Positions 34,673-43,604 of a DNA stretch of 48,833 nucleotides are shown piece by piece. The notes under the pieces were generated by a model, which worked only from the letters and a program-made list of their open reading frames with translations, searched no databases and was not told the origin of the DNA. Each line of letters begins with the position of its first letter. The stretch's first letter is position 1. The DNA lies in the NCBI GenBank assembly GCA_019633985.1, contig JAHQWE010000077.1:1-48833 (forward strand), written 5' to 3'. A program made the translations under genes and the position numbers. The stretch comes from Acidiferrobacterales bacterium. GTDB taxonomy: Bacteria; Pseudomonadota; Gammaproteobacteria; Arenicellales; Poriferihabitantaceae.

Positions 34673-36317
34673 TGGACAACAGGTTGTTTACAACCCAGTA
34701 AAGAACGAGTCCAGCCGGGAACCACAGGAAAAACACGGTAAATACAACGGGTAACGCCGTCATAATTTTCTTTTGCAGTGGATCAAGCGGCGCAGGATTC
34801 AGTAGCTGTTGTGCAAGCATCGAGGCGCCCATAATAATCGGCAATACATAATAGGGATCTGGCAACGATAAATCGTTTAACCAAAGCATGAAATCCGCCT
34901 GGCGAAGCTCGACACTTTCCAAGAGCACCCAATATAGCGCGATAAACACGGGAATCTGCACCAATATAGGCAAACATCCCCCTGCCGGGTTCACTTTTTC
35001 GGTTTTATAAAGCTTCATCATTTCCTGCTGAAACTTTTGTTTGTCCTCGCCGTAACGCTCTTTCAATGTCTTCAGTCGAGGTTGCAGCTTCTTCATCTTT
35101 GCCATCGACTTGTAGCTGGCCGCAGAGAGTGGCAAGAACACCGCTTTCACGAGCACGGTCAGGAGAATAATTGCCCAACCCCAGTTTCCTACGAAACTAT
35201 GAATTTTGGTCAGCAACCAAAATAGCGGCTCCGCTACTGGAGTCAGCCACCCGTAGTCGACCGTTAAGGCAATACCTGGCACGCCAAGCGCATTCAAATA
35301 CTTTTGCTCCTTGGGGCCAACAAATAGAGAGCTTTTTAAAACCCCAGATTGCCCAGCGGGGACCGAAACAGGTTCAGTATGTTTGAATCCAATACGATAT
35401 TCAGGGATCAATGTATTGCGACTCACCCCAGAATACAGCTGATAGCCGCTCGAGCCGGATGGTAACCAGGCACTCACAAAATAATGCTGTAGCATCGCGA
35501 CCCAACCTTCGCTGGTTGCCAGGTTTAATGGGCCATCACGAATTTCGGAATAGTCGACCTTGTCGTATTTATCTTCTGCCGTATAAATTGCAGCGCCACC
35601 ATAGCTGGGTAACCTGCCAAGCCATCCCATTGATCCTTCCTGTACCACTTCAGTTTGTTTGAGCTGACCATAGAAAAAGCCGGTCCAGTCGGTAGCAGAC
35701 TGATTTGCCACACGAAATTCGACATCAATCTGGTAGCTGCTCTCGCGAAAGGTGTATACCTTTTGGTAATCCACGCCGTCAGGGGCAGTCCAGTTCAACA
35801 CTACTTCGGCTTTACCCTCACCATCGAGAGTGACTTCAGTCTGGTCGCTGGTGAATTCAACATTATGATTGGGGTAATCACGATCGCTGCCGATTAATCC
35901 ATTTTGCACAATGTTAAGACCGGTCCCATCTTTGTATAAAAGAGTGAAGCCCTGGTCAGGTTGCTCAACACTAACTGGATGCTTGACTAGATCCATCTGC
36001 ACAATGTCACCACCGCGCGTTGAGATAGATGCATCCACAAAGTCAGTTTTGACATTGATAATTCGACCCTGCTCCGCAACACTGCCATCACTAGGAGCCG
36101 CCTCTTCTACATTAGTCGCCTCTGGTACATCTGAGGTGCTAACCGCTGGCGCGCTAGGGACATCGTCAGCCACCGAGGGATTCGCCGCAGCCCGCTGCGC
36201 TGCAGGAGATGCCGGATTGGCGGGATCATGATCAATCTGGAACTGCACCCAGGATTGCCAGATCATGGCGATCACTAGCCCGAGGGCTCCGAACAGAATA
36301 ATGCGTCTGAAATCCAT
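34629..36317 (-). CDS. yidC: Membrane protein insertase YidC
   Basis: YidC inserts and folds inner-membrane proteins, alone or with SecYEG. The 562-residue protein (E. coli 548) has a first helix (about 5-22), a large periplasmic P1 domain preceded by an Ala/Pro/Ser-rich linker, and the conserved C-terminal domain. The latter contains the Arg-bearing hydrophilic groove region LLTVLVKAVFLPLSAASYKS, MKKLQPRLKTLKERYGEDKQ and PAGGCLPILVQIPVFIALYW. It ends [16 protein letters not shown]. It overlaps mnmE at the 3' end and follows yidD by 81 bases. Confidence 0.97.
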   Translation of the reverse strand: MDFRRIILFGALGLVIAMIWQSWVQFQIDHDPANPASPAAQRAAANPSVADDVPSAPAVSTSDVPEATNVEEAAPSDGSVAEQGRIINVKTDFVDASISTRGGDIVQMDLVKHPVSVEQPDQGFTLLYKDGTGLNIVQNGLIGSDRDYPNHNVEFTSDQTEVTLDGEGKAEVVLNWTAPDGVDYQKVYTFRESSYQIDVEFRVANQSATDWTGFFYGQLKQTEVVQEGSMGWLGRLPSYGGAAIYTAEDKYDKVDYSEIRDGPLNLATSEGWVAMLQHYFVSAWLPSGSSGYQLYSGVSRNTLIPEYRIGFKHTEPVSVPAGQSGVLKSSLFVGPKEQKYLNALGVPGIALTVDYGWLTPVAEPLFWLLTKIHSFVGNWGWAIILLTVLVKAVFLPLSAASYKSMAKMKKLQPRLKTLKERYGEDKQKFQQEMMKLYKTEKVNPAGGCLPILVQIPVFIALYWVLLESVELRQADFMLWLNDLSLPDPYYVLPIIMGASMLAQQLLNPAPLDPLQKKIMTALPVVFTVFFLWFPAGLVLYWVVNNLLSIAQQYFITKKYENA

Positions 36318-36398
36318 CTATTTTTATAAGGTTAAAACTGTCATTCTTTATGTCGGATGAACTGCTTCCGACGGTTACATTTGTATCTGCGAACCTTT

Positions 36399-36668
36399 CT
36401 AATCTGGCTCTTGATCTGTCGCTAGATCAGCACCCCAAAAGCGAAATTTTTCGGGAACCGGATCATACCCTCCTCCGTGCCACGGTTGGCATTTAAATAT
36501 GCGTTTCACCCCGAGGTAAATCCCCTTGATGACACCATGTTTCTCTACGGCATCGGCACAATATGTGGCGCAACTCGGATGAAATCGGCAATTGTTGCCG
36601 AGAAATGGGCTGACCAGTCGCTTGTAACCCCGGATCATCCAAATTACGGCTGCCTTCATCATGATCAT
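36399..36668 (-). CDS. yidD: Membrane protein insertion efficiency factor YidD
   Basis: The 89-residue protein has the family motif set GYKRLVSPFLGNNCRFHPSC, then CADAVEKHG, and KCQPWHGGGYDPVP with the conserved cysteines. The start at 36668 makes an ATGA overlap with the rnpA stop, the usual arrangement; a longer open frame upstream lies within rnpA and is ignored. YidD has an amphipathic helix and supports YidC function at the inner membrane. The C-terminus has a short acidic extension (ADLATDQEPD). Confidence 0.95.
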   Translation of the reverse strand: MIMMKAAVIWMIRGYKRLVSPFLGNNCRFHPSCATYCADAVEKHGVIKGIYLGVKRIFKCQPWHGGGYDPVPEKFRFWGADLATDQEPD

Positions 36669-37078
36669 GCACCTGCTTTTACATTGGCTTTGCGCTTGCG
36701 TTGACCACTCTGCGTCGCAGGCTTGGCATACTTCAGAGACTGAACCCAATTTTGATCGAGGTCTGCGCGAATAACCCTGTTCTCGACCTCACTCGCCGCA
36801 AATTTCGCCACCACCACAAAATCAGTGTGAATATCTGTCATCGACTCGGTCTCAAGATAGTGGCGGAATGAGTCTCGAATTTGCCGTTTGATACGATTTC
36901 GTTCAACCGCGAGCTTGCTCACCTTTTTCGATACCGCAATTCCTACCCTGGAATATGATGCGGTATTGCGCATCAGATGAAAACTAAAAAACCGGCTGTG
37001 AAAACGAAGCCGGTTGTCAAAAACGGCCTTGTAATGACCGCCTGTCAGGATACGATTTTGTCGCCCGAACTGGGCCAT
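36665..37078 (-). CDS. rnpA: Ribonuclease P protein component
   Basis: RnpA is the basic protein subunit that, with the RNA subunit, matures the 5' ends of tRNAs. The 137-residue protein has the family motif VAVERNRIKRQIRDSFR-like segment (here AVERNRIKRQIRDSFR near residue 59), the N-terminal FGRQNRIL and the central RVGIAVSKKV. A Lys/Arg/Gln-rich tail of about 15 residues makes it longer than E. coli RnpA (119). It lies 66 bases after rpmH and overlaps yidD by four bases. Confidence 0.96.
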   Translation of the reverse strand: MAQFGRQNRILTGGHYKAVFDNRLRFHSRFFSFHLMRNTASYSRVGIAVSKKVSKLAVERNRIKRQIRDSFRHYLETESMTDIHTDFVVVAKFAASEVENRVIRADLDQNWVQSLKYAKPATQSGQRKRKANVKAGA

Positions 37079-37144
37079 GCTGAATGCCTGAAAATATGTG
37101 GAACGCGGTCAGGGGCGCCGTACCAGCAGGATTCTATCGCTAAA

Positions 37145-37279
37145 TCAGGCGCTTAGACGCGCACGGCCTTTTGCTCGACGGGCGTTGATCACTGCTCGAC
37201 CACCACGCGTGCTCATGCGGGCACGAAAACCATGGGTTCGTTTGCGTTTCAGGTTGCTTGGCTGGAAAGTGCGCTTCAT
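37145..37279 (-). CDS. rpmH: 50S ribosomal protein L34
   Basis: The 44-residue product [20 protein letters not shown] onward, with [17 protein letters not shown] and LSA at the end, is a full-length L34. The frame is open to 37342, but the ATG at 37279 gives the standard N-terminus. It heads the rpmH-rnpA-yidD-yidC-mnmE run. Gene order matches the origin-proximal cluster of many bacteria, but dnaA is not next to it here. Confidence 0.97.
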   Translation of the reverse strand: MKRTFQPSNLKRKRTHGFRARMSTRGGRAVINARRAKGRARLSA

Positions 37280-37313
37280 AACGAAGTTCCGGAGACATTC
37301 AAAAGGGCAGCGG

Positions 37314-37342
37314 AATCTACCTTGTTTAAGGGCGAAATTCAA
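37314..37342 (-). promoter_or_regulatory. Possible rpmH promoter
   Basis: Minus strand: TTGAAT (37342-37337), 17-base spacer, TAGATT (37319-37314), 35 bases before the rpmH ATG. Both boxes match four of six consensus bases. Confidence 0.4.
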
Positions 37343-37435
37343 GCAAGCCCATGAAAATCCGCCACAAGATTTAATAGGGTCGGAACACGGCTTTGTGTAG
37401 AATACCGCCGCGCTGGAAAGCGGGATAAAACGACC

Positions 37436-37798
37436 ATGATGTTAGAGTTTACAGATACTGAAATTGCCACTATTCGGGAGCTCCTCCACTACCGATATCA
37501 AAAAGACATTGAGATTCATCTCGCCGATAGCGATCTGATTGCAGAAGGCGAAAGCGATTCTCAGGAATACCCAACCGTTTTCTGGCATGCCAGAGGCGCC
37601 AATTTCGTGGTCATCAAGACCGGCATGTTTGGCTTTCGCTCGCAGTTTTTTTATACCCCCCACGAGCAGTTTGACACTGGAATCGATGAATACAATTCTC
37701 TGGGACAATGTGTCTCTGCGCTATTGGAGGTCCAGGCAGAGCACGAAAAACAGCGCTTGACCGAACATCAGGACGCCGACCCGGAATCCATGAACTAA
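37436..37798 (+). CDS. Small acidic protein of unknown function, upstream of pfp
   Basis: I do not recognise this 120-residue protein. It begins [20 protein letters not shown], contains [14 protein letters not shown] and a compact middle ([17 protein letters not shown] then [10 protein letters not shown]) with many aromatic residues, and ends in an acidic, Gln/Glu-rich tail. No signal peptide or membrane helix is present, so it should be cytoplasmic. It ends 11 bases before the PPi-dependent phosphofructokinase gene, so co-transcription is likely; a link to that enzyme is speculative. It is divergent from rpmH. Confidence 0.75.
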   Translation: MMLEFTDTEIATIRELLHYRYQKDIEIHLADSDLIAEGESDSQEYPTVFWHARGANFVVIKTGMFGFRSQFFYTPHEQFDTGIDEYNSLGQCVSALLEVQAEHEKQRLTEHQDADPESMN

Positions 37799-37809
37799 AG
37801 AGATACCTA

Positions 37810-39081
37810 ATGCCGAATAAACCCAAAAATGCTTTCTATGCACAATCTGGCGGTGTAACCGCTGTCATCAACGCTTCCGCTGCAGGTCTTATTGAAACCG
37901 CGCGTCTGCATAAAGACAAAATCGGCAAGGTATATGCGGGCAACAATGGCATCATTGGTGCGCTAACGGAAGAACTGATTGACACCTCGAAAGAATCTAT
38001 TCGTGATATTCGTCGCTTAAGACACACACCTTCCGGTGCATTTGGCTCTTGCCGCTATAAGCTAAAGAGTCTCGAACAAAACCAAAGAGAATACGAAAGA
38101 CTAATTTCGGTTTTCAGTGCCCACAATATTGGTTATTTTTTCTACAACGGTGGTGGAGACTCTGCGGACACCTGTCTGAAAATTTCTCAGCTTTCCAAAG
38201 AAATGAAATTTCCTATTCAGGCGATTCATGTCCCCAAGACAGTGGATAATGATTTACCGGTCACCGATAACTGTCCAGGGTTCGGTTCCGTTGCGAAATA
38301 CATTGCCATCTCCACCCGAGAGGCTAGCTTCGACGTCGCCTCCATGTGTAAAACCTCCACCAAGGTATTCGTGCTGGAAGTCATGGGCCGTCACGCGGGC
38401 TGGATTGCCGCCGCTGGTGGACTCGCCGCCGACGAGAACAACGACTTACCGATCATCATCCTGTTTCCTGAAATCACTTTCAATAAAACTAAGTTCCTTG
38501 CCGAGGTAAAACGTAAAGTAAAGCAGTACGGCTATGTGTCAATTGTGGTTTCCGAAGGCGTTCGGGACCGAAGTGGTCGGTTTCTCGCCGATCAAGGCTT
38601 GGTCGATGCGTTCGGCCACGCCCAATTGGGTGGCGTCGCTCCCGTCATTGCCAATATGGTCAAACAAAAACTCGGCTACAAATTTCACTGGGGAGTTGCG
38701 GATTACATGCAACGTGCCGCGCGCCATATCGCTTCGCGCAACGATGTCGAGCAAGCTTATGCTCTAGGTAAAGCAGCGGTCGAAATGGCTATCGCCGGTA
38801 AAAACTCCGTCATGCCTACCATCAAGCGCACCAGCAATAATCCCTATAAATGGGAAATCGGGTCCGCCAACCTAAACCGCGTAGCAAACGTCGAAAAGAT
38901 GATGCCGAGAAGCTTTATCACTAAAGATGGTTTCGGTATTACCAAACGCTGCCGAACCTACCTGGAGCCGTTAATCAGCGGAGAAGACTACCCACCCTAT
39001 AAAAACGGCATGCCCGACTATGTGACACTGAAAAAGCAAATGGTACCGAAAAAGTTGAAACAGGAATTCAAAATCTCGTAA
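37810..39081 (+). CDS. pfp: PPi-dependent 6-phosphofructokinase
   Basis: This enzyme reversibly phosphorylates fructose 6-phosphate using pyrophosphate. The 423-residue product starts MPNKPKNAFYAQSGGVTAVI; the frame is open to 37708 but the ATG at 37810 gives the normal N-terminus. Two sites mark PPi rather than ATP use. NGGGDSADT has Asp where ATP-PFK has the Gly of GGDGS, and VPKTVDNDLPVTD has Lys where E. coli PfkA has Gly124. VTDNCPGFGS and the MGRHAGWIAAAGG motif complete the fructose-phosphate site. It lies near a membrane pyrophosphatase and a soluble pyrophosphatase gene. Confidence 0.93.
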   Translation: MPNKPKNAFYAQSGGVTAVINASAAGLIETARLHKDKIGKVYAGNNGIIGALTEELIDTSKESIRDIRRLRHTPSGAFGSCRYKLKSLEQNQREYERLISVFSAHNIGYFFYNGGGDSADTCLKISQLSKEMKFPIQAIHVPKTVDNDLPVTDNCPGFGSVAKYIAISTREASFDVASMCKTSTKVFVLEVMGRHAGWIAAAGGLAADENNDLPIIILFPEITFNKTKFLAEVKRKVKQYGYVSIVVSEGVRDRSGRFLADQGLVDAFGHAQLGGVAPVIANMVKQKLGYKFHWGVADYMQRAARHIASRNDVEQAYALGKAAVEMAIAGKNSVMPTIKRTSNNPYKWEIGSANLNRVANVEKMMPRSFITKDGFGITKRCRTYLEPLISGEDYPPYKNGMPDYVTLKKQMVPKKLKQEFKIS

Positions 39082-39414
39082 AGTTTTTACACAACGAGAC
39101 GCCGCAAACCCAACTGTTATCTTAATGCGGCTCGATTCGCAGAATAGAAGTATTCCTCAATAGTCGATGGAACCATTGCTTGCGGTCATTGCATGCGTTG
39201 AATCGCATCGGGTGACTCCGAAAGATCTCAATTCTTGATAATTGCCACAGATTTCCGTGAGATGAAGCACGTTTAGTCGTTTTTATCCACCATATAAAAG
39301 AGCACAATCCTCTCAACGCACACCCCCTTCTTACGAAACGACCCAGTGCGCGAACAACGCAGGTTTTCCCGCCTCACACCTCTATAAAAACAGGATATTG
39401 GCCCACCCCAAAGC

Positions 39415-39534
39415 ATTGCTTGGGATCAGGGTATGCAGGACCGTAAGCTGTAGGGATGCGGCGTCGGGGGCGCTTAGCCCGAGCCCACATGGACGTGTTC
39501 ATGGCGTGTCCTGCTTAGTCTGAGCGCAAGCAAT
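39415..39534. repeat. 120-base element with 27-base imperfect inverted ends
   Basis: The left arm (39415-39441) and the reverse complement of the right arm (39508-39534) share ATTGCTTG, four bases, CAG, five bases, GCAGGAC with identical spacing. The GC-rich core contains GGGC-GCTTA-GCCC and a GGACGTGTTCATGGCGTGTCC stretch. It has no coding capacity. Layout and base composition resemble the dispersed intergenic repeats of many marine gammaproteobacteria; copy number cannot be judged from one window. Confidence 0.6.
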
Positions 39535-39595
39535 ACCCTACCTATTAGCGCCAACCAAACCTACGCCAATACAAATCTCCACGAATACATATAAT

Positions 39596-39630
39596 AAAAA
39601 AAGCCCCGCTAAACATAGCGAGGCTTTTTC
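39596..39630. terminator. Bidirectional intrinsic terminator between pfp and hppA
   Basis: AGCCCCGCTA (39602-39611) pairs with TAGCGAGGCT (39616-39625) with one mismatch and a four-base loop. An A-run precedes it and a T-run follows, so it can stop transcription from either convergent gene. Confidence 0.85.
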
Positions 39631-39709
39631 GATGCCAGTGGCTGAACTTACACAACCACCAACCCAAAACTTAGATTTGATCTAATCCATTCAGAACAAA
39701 TCCAAATCC

Positions 39710-41722
39710 CTAAATGGACAACAGCGGGGCAATTACCAAGCTCACAATCGCCATTACGTTAATCAGAATGTTCATGGAAGGACCAGAAGTATCCTTGAAA
39801 GGATCACCCACAGTGTCACCAACCACTGCTGCGGCGTGGACATCCGAACCTTTACCGCCCAGATTACCTTTCTCAACATATTTCTTCGCGTTGTCCCATG
39901 CACCGCCCGCATTCGCCATCATCAGCGCCATCAACACACAGCCAAGTAATGCGCCAGCCAGCATACCGCCGAGAGCAGTTGCACCCAACGAGAAGCCCAC
40001 AACAACCGGAGCACCCACCGCCAATACGCCCGGCAGAATCATTCTACGCAGTGCTGCTTTGGTAGCGATATCCACGCAGCGCGCAGAATCCGGCTCAGCA
40101 GTGCCTTCCATCAGACCAGGTATCTCCCTGAACTGACGACGGATTTCGTGAATCATATCGAACGCCGCAGCGCCTACTGCCTTCATCGTGATACTGGATA
40201 CCAGGAAGGGGAATACGCCGCCAAGGAAGACACCTGCCAGAACGGTCGGATCGTCAATACGCAAGATAAAGTCGGGGTTGTTGGAAATTACCTCCGCGAT
40301 AAATGCCGAAATAATCGCCAGTGCTGCCAGTGCTGCTGCGCCAATGGCAAAACCCTTACCAATCGCCGCTGTGGTGTTACCCAGCTCATCCAAAGAGTCG
40401 GTGATCTCTCTTACCTCTTCACCCAGCCCCGCCATTTCAGCAATACCACCTGCGTTATCCGCAACCGGGCCATAAGCGTCGATCGCCATGGTGATACCAA
40501 CCGTTGCCAACATACCAACAGCGGCAATACCGACACCGTACAGGCCAGCCATTTCACTTGCTGAAAGTATGATCGCGGCAATAATTAAAAGTGGAACCAC
40601 AACCGATTCCATTCCCACTGCTAATCCGCTAATCATTACCGTAGCAGGTCCGGTTTCACCGCTCTTGGCGATATCACGAACCGGTTTCCCGCCCGTGTAG
40701 TACTCGGTGATCAGACCAATACCGATGCCGCCGACGGCACCAACTACCACAGCACCATATACACCGTTGCTCACACCCAGTATCTTCAACAGCACGAAAG
40801 CAAGCACGATAAACACGACGGTAGCGCCAATTGTACCGATTCGAAGCGCTTTTTCTGGCGCTTTGGAAGCGTTGCTCTTGACCAGGTATATACCGGCGAT
40901 AGAGCAAAGTATACCTAGAGATGCCAGTGCCAACGGCGTGAACATCAGAGTCGCCTGGGCACCTAATACTTCAAATGCAGCAGGAGGAAGCGTTGAGGCA
41001 ATCGCGATAGAAGCAATCATTGAACCGCAATAGGACTCAAAGATATCTGACCCCATACCCGCAACGTCGCCGACATTGTCACCAACGTTGTCAGCGATTA
41101 CACCCGGGTTTCTTGGGTCATCTTCCGGAATTCCCGCTTCTACCTTTCCGACAAGGTCAGCACCGACATCGGCACTCTTGGTGAAGATACCGCCACCTAC
41201 ACGAGAAAAGAGTGCAACCGATGAAGCGCCCATACCAAAACCATGAATGACGTGCGCACTGTGTGGGTCGCCGCCATAAATCAGGTAAAGAAAGCCAACG
41301 CCCAACAATCCCATAGCAGCAACGGTCAATCCCATCACGGAGCCACCATAAAACGCTACGGTTAACGCGCCAGAAGCTCCAGAATCATTCGCAGCTGTAG
41401 TGGTCCGGACGTTTGCATGGGTCGCGGAATACATACCAATATATCCTGCAAAAGCAGAACACGCCGCCCCTACCAGGAATGAAAACATGGTGGGGAAACC
41501 GAGATCAGAAATCAAAAGTAGCACTGCGACAACGGCTACAAATACTGCCAGATAAGAATATTCGGTTCGCATAAAGACCATCGCGCCTTTATGTATCATG
41601 TCCGAAATTTCGACTACTTTACCTTCACCCGCGGGTTGCTGCAGGATCATTTTGTATACCGTCCAGGCAACAAATAGCCCGGCAAGCCCAAATATCATTG
41701 GGATCAATGCGTTCAGCGACAT
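39710..41722 (-). CDS. hppA: Membrane-bound ion-translocating pyrophosphatase, K+-dependent type
   Basis: This integral enzyme couples PPi hydrolysis to export of H+ (or Na+). The 670-residue protein has about 16 membrane helices and the PPi site [19 protein letters not shown] followed by [20 protein letters not shown] near residues 175-215. It also has the second site [10 protein letters not shown] and [14 protein letters not shown] near the end. The monovalent-cation switch reads GNTTAA with Ala452 rather than Lys, which marks the K+-dependent subfamily. Whether H+ or Na+ is pumped cannot be told by eye. GGAG lies about nine bases before the ATG. Confidence 0.95.
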   Translation of the reverse strand: MSLNALIPMIFGLAGLFVAWTVYKMILQQPAGEGKVVEISDMIHKGAMVFMRTEYSYLAVFVAVVAVLLLISDLGFPTMFSFLVGAACSAFAGYIGMYSATHANVRTTTAANDSGASGALTVAFYGGSVMGLTVAAMGLLGVGFLYLIYGGDPHSAHVIHGFGMGASSVALFSRVGGGIFTKSADVGADLVGKVEAGIPEDDPRNPGVIADNVGDNVGDVAGMGSDIFESYCGSMIASIAIASTLPPAAFEVLGAQATLMFTPLALASLGILCSIAGIYLVKSNASKAPEKALRIGTIGATVVFIVLAFVLLKILGVSNGVYGAVVVGAVGGIGIGLITEYYTGGKPVRDIAKSGETGPATVMISGLAVGMESVVVPLLIIAAIILSASEMAGLYGVGIAAVGMLATVGITMAIDAYGPVADNAGGIAEMAGLGEEVREITDSLDELGNTTAAIGKGFAIGAAALAALAIISAFIAEVISNNPDFILRIDDPTVLAGVFLGGVFPFLVSSITMKAVGAAAFDMIHEIRRQFREIPGLMEGTAEPDSARCVDIATKAALRRMILPGVLAVGAPVVVGFSLGATALGGMLAGALLGCVLMALMMANAGGAWDNAKKYVEKGNLGGKGSDVHAAAVVGDTVGDPFKDTSGPSMNILINVMAIVSLVIAPLLSI

Positions 41723-42082
41723 TGCAATTTACTCCGATTGTGTAACATTGGTGGGGAATGGACGGTCACCGCAAGATGGTGCACATCATTGGTGTGGATT
41801 TTGCAGACAGGCTATATCGCCACTGAAAATCGGGCATCCCCCAAGTTGGTGTTCGAAAATAACCCGCGGAATATAACGGTGAACTTCAGTCAGATCAATC
41901 GGCAGATAGTTTTAGGGTGCCAATCCGGTCTTCAGGATGCGATTCCCCGGCAGTCGTGAATATTCTCGCACGCTTGCCAGGCGTGCCGCTCAAGCCCACA
42001 AAACCCAATCAAACTCATACTTTTCGATACTTTGCATTGAGGCCCGCCCACGTATAATCGCGTTTTTTTATATTCCACTGCT
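41723..42082. other. Divergent intergenic region hppA-ppa
   Basis: 360 bases between two divergently transcribed pyrophosphatase genes. A ppa promoter is visible at 42031-42058. No clear hppA promoter was found, and no other gene or RNA is recognised. Confidence 0.55.
42031..42058 (+). promoter_or_regulatory. Promoter of ppa
   Basis: A perfect TATAAT (42053-42058) lies 24 bases before the ppa ATG. A -35-like TTTGCA (42031-42036) with 16-base spacing precedes it. The leader would be only about 17 bases and has no clear Shine-Dalgarno sequence. Confidence 0.5.
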
Positions 42083-42634
42083 ATGATTTTAGATCGCGTC
42101 GGACCCGGACAGTCCATCCCTGATGACATCAATGTTGTTGTCGAAATTCCCACCCACGGAGAGCCTGTAAAATATGAAGTGGATAAAGAGACAGGGGCCA
42201 TGTTTGTGGACCGCTTCCTCTCAACCGCAATGCGTTACCCCTGTAATTACGGCTACATCCCCGAAACGCTGAGCAATGATGGTGACCCGGCGGATGTACT
42301 GGTTCTCACACCTCGCCCGCTTATTTCCGGGTCAGTGATTCGCTGTCGCCCCATCGGTGTCCTGGAGATGGAAGATGAGGCCGGGGATGACGCCAAATTG
42401 CTGGCAGTTCCGGTCGACAAACTCACCGGTATTTATCGGGAAATTCAGTCATTTCGAGACCTCAACAGAGAAACTCTGGAGCAGATTTCCCACTTTTTTG
42501 AACACTACAAAGATCTGGAACGCGGTAAGTGGGTGCGAGTCAGAGGCTGGGCCGATGTCGACAAAGCCAAGACGGAGATTATGGATTCAGTTGAGCGGTT
42601 TAAAGAGTATAAGAAGGCGAAGTCGGCGAATTAG
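42083..42634 (+). CDS. ppa: Inorganic pyrophosphatase (family I)
   Basis: The soluble enzyme hydrolyses PPi to two phosphates. The 183-residue protein (E. coli 176) has the family motifs [19 protein letters not shown] near the N-terminus, [12 protein letters not shown], and the metal-binding [10 protein letters not shown] near residue 70. [20 protein letters not shown] and [14 protein letters not shown] follow. It is divergent from hppA and convergent with xerC. Confidence 0.97.
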   Translation: MILDRVGPGQSIPDDINVVVEIPTHGEPVKYEVDKETGAMFVDRFLSTAMRYPCNYGYIPETLSNDGDPADVLVLTPRPLISGSVIRCRPIGVLEMEDEAGDDAKLLAVPVDKLTGIYREIQSFRDLNRETLEQISHFFEHYKDLERGKWVRVRGWADVDKAKTEIMDSVERFKEYKKAKSAN

Positions 42635-42658
42635 CCTAACACTCTGTTTGCGGCCTAT

Positions 42659-43564
42659 TTATCCTCGTCCTGAGCCTTTTTTCGCACGCGGATGGGCCTG
42701 GTCATATACCTGCGCTAGATGCTGAAAATCCAGATGGGTGTAGATTTGAGTGGTACTGATGTCGGCATGACCGAGCATTTCCTGCACAGCCCGCAAATCC
42801 CCACTGGACTCCAGCATATGGCTGGCAAAAGAATGTCGCAGCATATGCGGGTGTAAATGGCGGCCGAGGCCATTTTTTTTCGCCCAATTTTCAAGCCTGT
42901 ATTGTATCCCCCGGGAACTAAGGCGGCTGCCCTTTTGGTTTACGAACATTGCGGTTTCCCGGTCCGCGGCCATATCTTCACGAACAGATAACCATTCGCT
43001 CATCGCTGCAATCGCCTTGCGCCCGACCGGCACAATGCGTTCTTTATTCCCTTTGCCGACAACGCGAACCTGTTGGACAGAGAAATCGATGCCGTCGTAC
43101 TCCAGCGCTGCCAGTTCTGACAATCGCAAACCAGAAGAATAAAACAGCTCGAGCATCGCCCGATCGCGCAACGCAATAGGCGAGCCGTCATGCTCCTCCA
43201 ACAACTGATTCAGTTCATCAACACTCAGGGTGGTGGGTAACTTTTTCGCCGATTTTGGCGCTTGCACCGCGTCAAAAGGATTGTGTTGCGCAGCCTTTTC
43301 GGACACCAAAAATCGGTAAAAAGAACGGGCGGCGGAGAGCATTCTCTGAATGCTACTCGCTGCCATTCCGCGTCGATGGAGCAATGCTGGAAACTGGCGT
43401 GCTAATGGAATAGTGATCTCACCCCAACAGGCGAGGTGACGTTCCGAGACAAACTGATAGAGCTGGTTTAAGTCGCGTTGGTACGCAGCGATCGTGTGTG
43501 CAGACAGCCCTCTCTCCCGTCGCAGATAGTCGATGTATTGGTCGATGTATTCGGTGTGCTTCAT
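42659..43564 (-). CDS. xerC: Tyrosine recombinase XerC
   Basis: XerC acts with XerD at dif to resolve chromosome dimers. The 301-residue protein has a SAM-like N-terminal domain (YIDYLRRERGLSAHTIAAYQ) and the catalytic set: Arg in SSGLRLSELAAL, Lys in GKGNKERIVPVG, HxxR in HPHMLRHSFASH, His in GHADISTT and the nucleophile Tyr in QIYTHLD. XerC rather than XerD is chosen because it follows dapF and the DUF484 gene, the usual gammaproteobacterial order. The gap to the DUF484 gene is 40 bases. Confidence 0.95.
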   Translation of the reverse strand: MKHTEYIDQYIDYLRRERGLSAHTIAAYQRDLNQLYQFVSERHLACWGEITIPLARQFPALLHRRGMAASSIQRMLSAARSFYRFLVSEKAAQHNPFDAVQAPKSAKKLPTTLSVDELNQLLEEHDGSPIALRDRAMLELFYSSGLRLSELAALEYDGIDFSVQQVRVVGKGNKERIVPVGRKAIAAMSEWLSVREDMAADRETAMFVNQKGSRLSSRGIQYRLENWAKKNGLGRHLHPHMLRHSFASHMLESSGDLRAVQEMLGHADISTTQIYTHLDFQHLAQVYDQAHPRAKKGSGRG

Positions 43565-43604
43565 CCTTAGGGTTGCGATTGCTCTGGCCCCATCTGCAAA
43601 TACG

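Larger units (their letters stand above)
39082..39709. other. Intergenic region with a palindromic element and a bidirectional terminator
   Basis: 628 bases between convergent pfp and hppA. No gene is seen. It holds a 120-base element with imperfect inverted ends (39415-39534) and a terminator hairpin flanked by A- and T-runs (39596-39630). The first 330 bases show nothing recognisable. Confidence 0.65.

Noticed and set aside
37079-37435. oriC beside rpmH
   Set aside because: The region upstream of rpmH holds no cluster of TTATNCACA boxes and dnaA is absent, so no origin is claimed.
40148-40564. Long open frames opposite to hppA and other large genes
   Set aside because: These lie antisense within strongly recognised genes, have biased composition and no ribosome binding sites.
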